Below the pieces are notes generated by a model, which made no database searches, was not told the origin of the DNA, and saw only the letters and a list, made by a program, of their open reading frames with translations. This document shows positions 1 to 5,397 of a stretch of 5,397 nt of DNA, piece by piece. How positions within the stretch are numbered: the stretch's first letter is position 1; each line of letters opens with the position of its first letter. Origin of the DNA: Candidatus Cloacimonadota bacterium. Its GTDB lineage: Bacteria > Cloacimonadota > Cloacimonadia > Cloacimonadales > TCS61. The stretch lies in NCBI GenBank assembly GCA_014382915.1, contig JACNIV010000096.1, positions 1 through 5,397 on the forward strand, written 5' to 3'. Both the position numbers and the translations under genes were made by a program.

Positions 1-70
1 CTATAATAATAAGAACCAAAGCAAGTACAATTATGGTTAATATCGGTTTTTTATTCTCCTTTTTGCTCAT
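1..70 (-). CDS. N-terminus of an unidentified membrane-anchored protein (partial, cut by window edge)
   Basis: Only the first 23 codons are in the window. The gene reads leftwards from an ATG at 70-68 and remains open at position 1. The peptide begins MSKKENKKP, a short lysine-rich head, followed by an unbroken hydrophobic run (about residues 10-23, rich in Ile, Leu and Val). This is the look of an N-terminal signal-anchor or uncleaved signal sequence, with the basic head in the cytoplasm and the rest probably outside the inner membrane. No cleavage site or lipobox is visible, although either could lie beyond the edge. The start is well supported by a GGAGG box six bases upstream. The gene is divergent from secA and shares a 145-bp intergenic region with it. 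There is too little sequence to name a family or function. That it is a real gene rests on the strong ribosome-binding site, the start codon and the typical N-terminus. Confidence 0.72.
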   Translation of the reverse strand, partial: MSKKENKKPILTIIVLALVLIII

Positions 71-76
71 GAATTA

Positions 77-81
77 CCTCC
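77..81 (-). promoter_or_regulatory. Strong Shine-Dalgarno for the divergent reverse-strand gene
   Basis: On the reverse strand the sequence reads GGAGG, then six bases (TAATTC), then ATG at 70-68. This is a near-ideal Shine-Dalgarno and spacing. It is the main reason for calling the truncated reverse-strand gene, and it is stronger than the ribosome-binding site of secA on the other side of the intergenic region. Confidence 0.75.
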
Positions 82-105
82 ATTTTTTATTTTGTATAAA
101 TAACT

Positions 106-134
106 AAAATCATGAAATCCAATTTTCATGTCAA
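106..134 (-). promoter_or_regulatory. Candidate sigma70-type promoter for the divergent reverse-strand gene
   Basis: The reverse strand has a perfect TTGACA (-35) at 134-129. A 17-base spacer leads to GATTTT at 111-106, a poor -10 (3 of 6 matches). Transcription would begin near position 99 and give a leader of about 30 nt. A weaker alternative further down is TTGGAT (122-117), 18 bases, then TATACA (98-93). If the host belongs to Bacteroidetes, whose primary sigma factor uses a different consensus (TTTG and TAnnTTTG), a TTGACA match means less. I saw no good TAnnTTTG box here. Confidence 0.33.
111..130. promoter_or_regulatory. Perfect 7-bp inverted repeat, possible operator
   Basis: The sequence is CATGAAA, six bases, then TTTCATG: a perfect dyad of 7-bp arms spanning 20 bp. 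Size and symmetry suit a binding site for a dimeric helix-turn-helix regulator. It fills the spacer of the reverse-strand promoter candidate, touching the last bases of its -35 and the first of its -10, so a bound protein would block that promoter. It lies about 30 bp upstream of the -35 candidate for secA. The arms are short and AT-rich, so a chance palindrome or a weak mRNA hairpin remains possible. No regulator gene is in the window. Confidence 0.33.
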
Positions 135-159
135 GTTTATAATTGCTTTTCTAAATTGT

Positions 160-187
160 TTGACAAGCAGACATCGCTAAAAAGGAT
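160..187 (+). promoter_or_regulatory. Candidate promoter for secA (good -35, weak -10)
   Basis: A perfect TTGACA lies at 160-165. The best -10 at usual spacing is AAGGAT at 182-187 (16-base spacer, 3 of 6 matches), so the call rests mainly on the -35 box and position. Transcription would begin around 194, about 20 bases before the secA ATG. The box lies back-to-back with the TTGACA of the reverse strand (129-134). The 25 bp between them are AT-rich and could serve as UP-element-like DNA for either side. Confidence 0.3.
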
Positions 188-201
188 TGTCTAAATTTTT
201 T

Positions 202-207
202 GAAGAG
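202..207 (+). promoter_or_regulatory. Weak ribosome-binding site of secA
   Basis: GAAGAG lies eight bases before the ATG at 216-218 and is the only purine-rich stretch near this start. It pairs poorly with the anti-Shine-Dalgarno. The start is supported better by the protein, whose first residues (MFKALTEKIFGN) match the usual SecA N-terminus. Confidence 0.45.
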
Positions 208-215
208 AAATAATT

Positions 216-3200
216 ATGTTTAAAGCGCTAACTGAAAAGATATTTGGAAATCGCAACGAACGTGAGATGCGGAAGCTGAGTCCGATTGTAGATGAGATAA
301 ACTCGATCTTTTCTGGTCTTGAGAACAAAACCGATGATGAACTGCGGGCAAGGATCCGGGAGATAAAGAACGATATCCATAGCAAAGTTGTTTCGCTGGA
401 AAAAGAACTCGAAGATATACAATATAAATATCAGATAGAACCCGATGAAAATAAGAGAAATTCTATTGGGAACGAAATCGACAGGATTGCAGAAACCTTA
501 AAAAGCCAGAACCAATCCGTTCTTGATGAATTCCTACCGGAAGTTTATGCTATTCTTAAAGAGACCTTCCGCAGGCTGATTGGCTACGAATATGAAGTGC
601 GTGGACATAAAGAAATATGGCAGATGGTGCCGTTCGATGTACAGTTGATTGGTGCTGTAGCACTTCACCAAGGCATGATCACCGAGATGGCTACAGGTGA
701 AGGCAAAACATTAGCTGCTACTATGCCCCTATTTCTGAATGCATTGCTGGGTCATGGTGTTCATCTGATCACAGTAAATGACTACCTGGCACAGCGTGAT
801 GCCGAATGGATGAATCCTGTCTTTGAATTTCACGGACTACAGGTAGGTTGTAATGTAGGCGGTATGACTTCCGAAGAAAAACAGGAAGCATATCACTTCG
901 ATGTAACATACGGCACAAATAGTGAGTTCGGTTTCGATTACCTGCGAGATAACATGGCTGTATCTGTAAAGCGGCTGGTTCAAAGAAAACTGCAATATTC
1001 CATCGTGGATGAGGTAGATAGTGTTTTAATTGATGAAGCACGAACACCGCTGATAATTAGCGGTCCGGTGCAGGAAAGTAAGAATTTTTTCCCGGAACTA
1101 AGACCGATAATTTTAAAACTTGTGAACACTCAGAATGGACTGGTAAGCAGGTATCTATCGGATGTGAACCAGGAACTGAAACAAGAAGAATGGAATTCCG
1201 ATATTGTAGGTCGTCTGCTTTTGCTCATTCAGCGTGCAGCGCCCAAAAATAAATTATTCATGAAATACATGAAACAAGCCGAATTAAAGAAACTTGTTAC
1301 CGATTTTGAAGGATATTATCTTCGCGATAAAAGAATGCATGAGATAGATGCGGAACTTTTCTTTACTGTAGAAGAAAAGCAGAACAGCGTGGAATTAAGC
1401 GAAAAAGGTAATGACCTGGTTGCTCAGAAAGAATCTGACCTTTTTATTATGGAGCAGCTTGACGACCTCTTGAATGCAGTTGATGAAGATAGTAATCTTT
1501 CCTCAGCACAGAAAGCTCAAAAGAAAGAAGAAGTAACTTCCAAATTTATGGATAAAAGTGAGAAGCTTCATAATATAAAACAGCTTCTACGTTCTTATAC
1601 ACTTTTCGAAAAAGAAGTTGATTATGTAGTTGTTAATAATAAAGTAATGATTGTGGATCAATTTACAGGCAGGATGATGCCGGGTAGAAGGTTCAGTGAT
1701 GGATTACATCAAGCCCTGGAAGCCAAAGAGAATGTAGAGATCGAAGAAGCCACTCAAACTTTCGCTACCATCACTCTACAGAATTATTTCAGAATGTATG
1801 AGAAACTGGCTGGGATGACCGGTACGGCAGTAACGGAAGAAGTCGAGTTCTCAGAAATTTACAAACTTCCTGTAATCGAGATACCCACCAATCTTCCCAT
1901 TTCCAGGATTGACCATAACGATGTAATCTATCTAACAAAAAATGAAAAATACAAAGCTATTCTGGATGAAATTGAATACTGGCACGAAATGAAAAAACCG
2001 GTTCTTGTTGGAACAATATCAGTGGAAGTTTCGGAAACATTAAGTCGCATGCTCAGGCGGCGAAACATTATCCATAATGTATTGAATGCTAAATATCATG
2101 AACAGGAAGCGGAAATAGTGATGGGTGCAGGACAACCCGGAGCAGTTACCATTGCTACAAATATGGCTGGACGTGGAACTGATATCAAACTTGGAAAAAC
2201 AGTAGTGGAAAAACAAAAAGAAGAATACCTGAAAGTTGATAAAAAGATCACTCCCGATTACCCGTTTGGCCTGCCGCAGGATGGTTTACATGTAATTGGT
2301 ACAGAACGCCATGAAAGCAGGCGTATAGATAGACAGCTACGGGGAAGAAGCGGACGTCAGGGTGATCCCGGTACTTCCAGGTTCTATTTATCTTTGGAAG
2401 ACGATCTAATGCGTCTTTTTGGTTCGGAAAGAATTGGTCCCATGATGATGAAAATGGGATTGAAAGAGGGTGAAGCGATCATTCATCCCTGGATGACAAA
2501 AGCTGTGGAAACTGCTCAAAAACGGGTTGAATCTTTCAACTTCGAGAGCAGGAAACAGCTTTTAAAATACGATGAAGTAATGAACCAGCAGCGGGAAGTT
2601 ATCTATAATTACCGTAGGAATGTTCTCAAGGGTTACGATCTGAAGTATGAGATCATCGAAATGCTTAGGGATACAGTTGCAGATGCAGTAGAAGAAGTAG
2701 TAGGTGATATTCCTTACCCTGAAGACTGGCAGTTGGAACAAATTGTACAATGGATCAGAACTAACCTGAATGTGATAATAGAAGAAGAAGATATCAGATT
2801 GGATAGAATGGACCTGGAATTACTGACGGAAAGATTCCAGGAACTTGTTTTAAAAGCCTATCAGCAAAGAGAAGATGAACTAACCTCCGAACAACTTCGT
2901 GAGATTGAACGCCGGGTTCTGCTTAGTGTAGTGGATGAATTATGGCGCGATCATCTGCATGAAATGGATCTTCTCAAGGATGGAATAGGTTTACGTGCTT
3001 ATGGACAGCGCGACCCTCTGATGGAATATAAAAAGGAATCTTATATTCTTTTCCAAACCCTGGTAGCCGATATAAATCGCAGTATAGCAAAAAAAGTCTT
3101 TACAACATATCTGGTTGCGCCAGAACAAATACAGGATTTCCTGCGGTTGGCAAAGCAGCAGCATGAAGCAAGTTCTGCCTTCGATAAAGCTGCACCGCAA

Positions 3201-3350
3201 AAGGCACCGAAAGCGCCTTCGGTAGTAACGAACAGTGCAGAAAAGCCCAGGCTCCAACCCCGGGTTGTTTCGGAGAAAATTGGAAGAAATGATCCCTGTC
3301 CCTGTGGCAGTGGAAAAAAATATAAAAAATGTTGTGGAAAAATAGTATAA
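216..3350 (+). CDS. secA: Protein translocase ATPase subunit SecA, long FCB-type form
   Basis: SecA is the cytosolic and membrane-peripheral ATPase that pushes unfolded preproteins through SecYEG. This copy is complete at 1044 residues; E. coli SecA has 901. In order: N-terminal start MFKALTEKIFGN; a charged, probably helical insertion (about 55-105); Walker A GEGKT (161-165); Walker B-like DEVD (265-268) followed by IDEART; an enlarged preprotein-crosslinking domain (about 285-461); FTGRMMPGRRFSDGLHQALEAKE (from about 483); LAGMTGT (531-537); nucleotide-binding domain 2 with TIATNMAGRGTDIKLG (to 660) and the arginine-rich QLRGRSGRQGDPG (707-719); helical scaffold from about 775; two-helix-finger region WRDHLHEMD (910-918) and LRAYGQRDP (926-934). 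An Ala/Pro/Lys-rich linker (about 985-1015) leads to a zinc-binding SEC-C motif with Cys1028, Cys1030, Cys1039 and Cys1040, expected to contact SecB or ribosomes. All catalytic motifs are intact. The preprotein-domain insertion is of the kind I recall from Bacteroidetes. It is probably the first gene of a secA-smg-topA operon. The identification is certain; the phylum is inferred. Confidence 0.98.
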   Translation: MFKALTEKIFGNRNEREMRKLSPIVDEINSIFSGLENKTDDELRARIREIKNDIHSKVVSLEKELEDIQYKYQIEPDENKRNSIGNEIDRIAETLKSQNQSVLDEFLPEVYAILKETFRRLIGYEYEVRGHKEIWQMVPFDVQLIGAVALHQGMITEMATGEGKTLAATMPLFLNALLGHGVHLITVNDYLAQRDAEWMNPVFEFHGLQVGCNVGGMTSEEKQEAYHFDVTYGTNSEFGFDYLRDNMAVSVKRLVQRKLQYSIVDEVDSVLIDEARTPLIISGPVQESKNFFPELRPIILKLVNTQNGLVSRYLSDVNQELKQEEWNSDIVGRLLLLIQRAAPKNKLFMKYMKQAELKKLVTDFEGYYLRDKRMHEIDAELFFTVEEKQNSVELSEKGNDLVAQKESDLFIMEQLDDLLNAVDEDSNLSSAQKAQKKEEVTSKFMDKSEKLHNIKQLLRSYTLFEKEVDYVVVNNKVMIVDQFTGRMMPGRRFSDGLHQALEAKENVEIEEATQTFATITLQNYFRMYEKLAGMTGTAVTEEVEFSEIYKLPVIEIPTNLPISRIDHNDVIYLTKNEKYKAILDEIEYWHEMKKPVLVGTISVEVSETLSRMLRRRNIIHNVLNAKYHEQEAEIVMGAGQPGAVTIATNMAGRGTDIKLGKTVVEKQKEEYLKVDKKITPDYPFGLPQDGLHVIGTERHESRRIDRQLRGRSGRQGDPGTSRFYLSLEDDLMRLFGSERIGPMMMKMGLKEGEAIIHPWMTKAVETAQKRVESFNFESRKQLLKYDEVMNQQREVIYNYRRNVLKGYDLKYEIIEMLRDTVADAVEEVVGDIPYPEDWQLEQIVQWIRTNLNVIIEEEDIRLDRMDLELLTERFQELVLKAYQQREDELTSEQLREIERRVLLSVVDELWRDHLHEMDLLKDGIGLRAYGQRDPLMEYKKESYILFQTLVADINRSIAKKVFTTYLVAPEQIQDFLRLAKQQHEASSAFDKAAPQKAPKAPSVVTNSAEKPRLQPRVVSEKIGRNDPCPCGSGKKYKKCCGKIV

Positions 3351-3377
3351 GAATTTATTCTATATTAAAAAGTATTG

Positions 3378-3386
3378 AAAGGAAGG
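3378..3386 (+). promoter_or_regulatory. Ribosome-binding site that sets the smg start
   Basis: AAAGGAAGG ends three bases before the ATG at 3390-3392. Its AGGA core (3380-3383) is six bases from that ATG, a good spacing. An in-frame TTG at 3375 would begin upstream of this site and add five residues, leaving the purine-rich box inside the coding sequence without a purpose. The ATG is therefore preferred. Confidence 0.65.
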
Positions 3387-3389
3387 ATA

Positions 3390-3824
3390 ATGTCTCAAAC
3401 AGGAATTGAAGATTTTCTTGATATTATGTTAACTAACAAACCATCCAAAGAAAAGTTAAAAAAACTGGGTCTCTCGGAAACCGAGATCAAGAAATTCCTG
3501 GAATCACTAATCCAGGGAAAAGAGAATAAAGCTTATAATAGGATTCTGTCTGAAGATGAAAAGAGAACACTAACACCAGAAGCATTTGGCTATTTGGTCC
3601 ACCTTCTAAGCTTGAAATCAATAGATAGGCAGATGTTTGAGCGCATCATAACTCTTTCAATGCAGTTGAACCTGTTCATGCGCAAGAGGATCGACAGGAT
3701 CATGATGGATGATATCGTTAACTATATCTTTTTTTCCGGTGAAGGAGAAATAACGATAAAAGATTTACTTGATGCTTTCTTTGTTCAGGATAGCGAAATA
3801 GAATTTGATGATGAAATTAATTAG
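3390..3824 (+). CDS. smg: Smg / DUF494 family protein
   Basis: A 144-residue, mostly helical soluble protein with no signal peptide or membrane segment. It resembles Smg of E. coli (about 157 aa), a family of unknown function. The recognisable match, made from memory, is the second half: ILSEDEKRTLTPEAFGYLVHLL (from residue 52) corresponds to E. coli [23 protein letters not shown], followed in both by a helix of the pattern ...R.M.ERI..L (about 80-90) and a segment corresponding to DLKWVILMVLFN (here about 107-114, DDIVNYIF). The first 45 residues (DFLDIMLTNKP, then LKKLGLSETEIKKFLESL) fit the family's N-terminal helices. The C-terminus is acidic (EIEFDDEIN). The start is the ATG after a good ribosome-binding site. 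It lies 39 nt after secA and ends 6 nt before topA, so it is probably co-transcribed with both. The position next to a topoisomerase gene supports the assignment, since E. coli smg neighbours dprA and the topoisomerase-like yrdD. No molecular role can be read from the sequence. The family call is good but not certain. Confidence 0.82.
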   Translation: MSQTGIEDFLDIMLTNKPSKEKLKKLGLSETEIKKFLESLIQGKENKAYNRILSEDEKRTLTPEAFGYLVHLLSLKSIDRQMFERIITLSMQLNLFMRKRIDRIMMDDIVNYIFFSGEGEITIKDLLDAFFVQDSEIEFDDEIN

Positions 3825-3828
3825 GTGA
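3823..3828 (+). promoter_or_regulatory. topA ribosome-binding site overlapping the smg stop codon
   Basis: AGGTGA begins within the smg TAG stop (3822-3824) and ends two bases before the topA ATG at 3831. Only six bases separate the genes. A ribosome finishing smg would be placed to reinitiate on topA, so translational coupling is likely. The spacing is short, but this is the only Shine-Dalgarno-like stretch available. Confidence 0.55.
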
Positions 3829-3830
3829 TT

Positions 3831-5397
3831 ATGGGAAAAAGTTTAATAATTGTAGAATCTCCAGCCAAGGCAAAAACTATTGGCAAGTTTCTATATAATA
3901 AGTATAACATCAAAGCTTCAATGGGTCATGTTCGCGATCTACCCACAAAAAGCTTTGGTGTAGATGTTAAGAACAATTTCACAGCAGAATACGTTATTGA
4001 TCCAGACAAAAAGAAAATTATTGCGGAATTAAAAAAAGCTGCTTCCAATGCTGACAGCATTTATCTGGCTTCAGACCACGACCGTGAGGGAGAGGCTATT
4101 GCCTGGCATCTGGTTCAAGTTTTAAAAGACGAAATAAAAAATAAACCTGTGCACAGAATAGTTTTCAATGAAATTACACGAAACGCTATTCAGCAAGCTA
4201 TGGAAAATCCTGGTAAGATCGATGATCAAATGGTGGAATCTCAACAGGCCCGCAGGATTCTGGATAGGATAGTGGGATATAATATCAGTCCGCTTTTGTG
4301 GAAGATAATCACTAAAAATCTAAGTGCCGGCAGAGTGCAGTCTGTTGCCCTGAGGTTGATCTGCGACAGAGAAGAAGCCATCCAAAAATTTGAACCTCAG
4401 GAATACTGGAATATAGAAGCATTGTTATACAAAAACGATCTTCCCCCATTTAAAGCAATATTACAGAAATGGGATGGGGAAAAAATTCGGATCACAGACA
4501 AAGTAAAAACAGACGAGATACTCAATAATATAAAAAATAGTGAATTTATTCTTTCTAAATTAACCAATACTCAAAAGAAATACCATCCTCTGCCTCCTTT
4601 TATAACCAGTACTCTCCAACAAGATGCCTCACACCTTCTTAATTTTTCTGCCAAAAAGACCATGCAGCAGGCACAACAATTATACGAAGGCATAGATCTG
4701 GGGGGAGAAGCAGTTGGTTTGATAACTTATATGAGAACTGATTCTCTCAGAGTTTCCAGTCAAGCTGTTAATTTTACTCGCAAACTCATTAAGGAACGTT
4801 TTGGTGAGGGTAAGCTTAATCCAACTACGCGTTTTTATAAAAATAAAAATAAAGCACAGGATGCACACGAAGCGATTCGACCAACAAATCCTTTCAACAC
4901 TCCGGAAAGTATCAGACAATATTTATCAAAAGACCAATTGCGCCTTTATACACTCATCTGGCAAAGATTTATTGGCACTCAGATGGTTCCGCTCCTGGTT
5001 GATATGAAGAACCTTGAAATATCGATCGGGAAAGCTCATTTCACAGCTAATGGCGGAACAATTATTGAGAAAGGTTTCCTGGAAGCATATCCGCATTATA
5101 ACGTTATATTGGGCGAAAAGATCGACAAAGGTTATAAAACTGATGATACATTGCAATTGAAGAAAATAGAAGGGATACAATTATTCACAAAACCACCGTC
5201 AAGATTTACCGAAGCGACTCTTATTAAAGAACTCGAATCAAAAGGTATTGGCAGACCTTCCACTTATGCTACAATTACTAATACAATACGACTGAGAAAA
5301 TATGTTGAATTAAAAGCCAGGATATTTCATCCTACTAAACTGGGAATGACAGTTTATAAATTTCTCATTTCCAATTTCGATGAGTTCTTCAATGTAC
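3831..5397 (+). CDS. topA: DNA topoisomerase I (type IA), N-terminal 522 residues; 3' end outside window
   Basis: TopA relaxes negative supercoils by cutting one DNA strand through a tyrosine link and passing the other strand. The frame is open from the ATG to the window edge. The start MGKSLIIVESPAKAKTIGKFL is the standard family N-terminus and carries the Toprim glutamate (Glu9) and Lys13. The Toprim acidic triad follows in SDHDREGEAIAWHL: Asp82, Asp84 and Glu86. Further marks are FNEIT, QQARRILDRIVGYNISPLLW, SAGRVQSVALRLICDRE (from Ser165), the catalytic Tyr300 in LITYMRTDS with Arg302 beside it, AHEAIRPT with His346, and FTEATLIKELESKGIGRPSTYATI towards the end of the visible part. Tyr300 and His346 are both offset by 19 from E. 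coli Tyr319 and His365, so the core is collinear with no large insertion between them. The 5Y-CAP core is therefore almost complete here; the rest of the core and any C-terminal zinc-ribbon domains (E. coli TopA has 865 aa) lie outside. The gene is not broken, only cut by the window. It probably shares a transcript with secA and smg. Confidence 0.98.
   Translation, partial: MGKSLIIVESPAKAKTIGKFLYNKYNIKASMGHVRDLPTKSFGVDVKNNFTAEYVIDPDKKKIIAELKKAASNADSIYLASDHDREGEAIAWHLVQVLKDEIKNKPVHRIVFNEITRNAIQQAMENPGKIDDQMVESQQARRILDRIVGYNISPLLWKIITKNLSAGRVQSVALRLICDREEAIQKFEPQEYWNIEALLYKNDLPPFKAILQKWDGEKIRITDKVKTDEILNNIKNSEFILSKLTNTQKKYHPLPPFITSTLQQDASHLLNFSAKKTMQQAQQLYEGIDLGGEAVGLITYMRTDSLRVSSQAVNFTRKLIKERFGEGKLNPTTRFYKNKNKAQDAHEAIRPTNPFNTPESIRQYLSKDQLRLYTLIWQRFIGTQMVPLLVDMKNLEISIGKAHFTANGGTIIEKGFLEAYPHYNVILGEKIDKGYKTDDTLQLKKIEGIQLFTKPPSRFTEATLIKELESKGIGRPSTYATITNTIRLRKYVELKARIFHPTKLGMTVYKFLISNFDEFFNV

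Noticed and set aside
769..1047. Reverse-strand open frame of 92 codons inside secA
   Set aside because: It lies opposite the conserved nucleotide-binding domain of secA, and its composition (His-, Arg- and Pro-rich) is typical of an antisense frame. The other reverse frames within secA and topA, such as 2991-3257 and 4926-5180, were rejected for the same reason.
3314..3329. A7 and A6 runs in the codons of the SecA zinc-binding motif, considered as programmed slippage or a sequencing frameshift
   Set aside because: The reading frame continues cleanly through the motif to CCGKIV and a stop, as expected for SecA. The runs are simply Lys codons.
3350..3361. Palindrome AGAAT-TT-ATTCT just after the secA stop, considered as a terminator
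   Set aside because: The stem is 5 bp with one G-C pair per arm and a 2-base loop, with no following T-run. It would not terminate transcription, and the 39-nt spacing to smg suggests read-through.
3361..3366. TATATT as a -10 box for a separate smg-topA promoter
   Set aside because: No acceptable -35 lies 16-18 bases upstream (that stretch is A-rich), and a TATATT match is expected by chance in DNA this AT-rich.
3375..3389. TTG at 3375 as the smg start, giving five extra residues
   Set aside because: The ATG at 3390 has a well-spaced AAAGGAAGG box immediately upstream, which an earlier start would place inside the coding region.
3825..3830. GTG at 3825 as an in-frame upstream start for topA
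   Set aside because: It would destroy the only Shine-Dalgarno candidate and add VI before MGKSLIIVESPAKAKT, which already matches the normal TopA N-terminus.
4801..5007. Forward open frame of 68 codons overlapping topA in another frame
   Set aside because: The topA frame through this stretch encodes conserved family motifs (AHEAIRPT and neighbours), so the second frame is a shadow.

Overview
The window looks like ordinary chromosomal housekeeping DNA from an AT-rich bacterium. It holds a three-gene forward cluster (secA, a DUF494/Smg-family gene, topA) and the first codons of a divergent, unidentified gene on the reverse strand. SecA carries the long insertions I recall from Bacteroidetes-type SecAs: an enlarged preprotein-binding domain with a PKNK...KRMHEID...FFTVEEKQNSVELSEKG block, and a charged insertion near the N-terminus. 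This points to the FCB superphylum. A Bacteroidetes relative or an uncultured phylum such as Cloacimonadota would fit, but the phylum is inferred from remembered family patterns, not from a search.

Layout: positions 1-70 (reverse strand) encode the N-terminus of a probable membrane-anchored protein, cut by the window edge. Positions 71-215 are a divergent intergenic region. It has a strong Shine-Dalgarno for the reverse gene, two perfect TTGACA boxes facing away from each other, and a perfect 7-bp inverted repeat (111-130) inside the reverse promoter candidate. Positions 216-3350 are secA (1044 aa, all ATPase motifs and a C-terminal zinc-binding motif intact). Positions 3390-3824 are the Smg/DUF494 gene (144 aa). 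Positions 3831-5397 are the first 522 residues of DNA topoisomerase I, open at the window edge. No intergenic stretch exceeds 300 bases.

The three forward genes are closely spaced (39 nt, then 6 nt) with no terminator or convincing promoter between them, so they are probably co-transcribed. The topA ribosome-binding site overlaps the smg stop codon, which suggests translational coupling. SecA drives protein export through SecYEG and TopA relaxes negative supercoils. Smg has no established function, but its position directly before topA recalls E. coli, where smg sits between dprA and the topoisomerase-like zinc-ribbon gene yrdD. I found no mobile element, CRISPR array, RNA gene or defence system, and no clear sign of a new biological system. 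The points most worth checking are the smg-topA coupling, the SecA insertions and the divergent control region.
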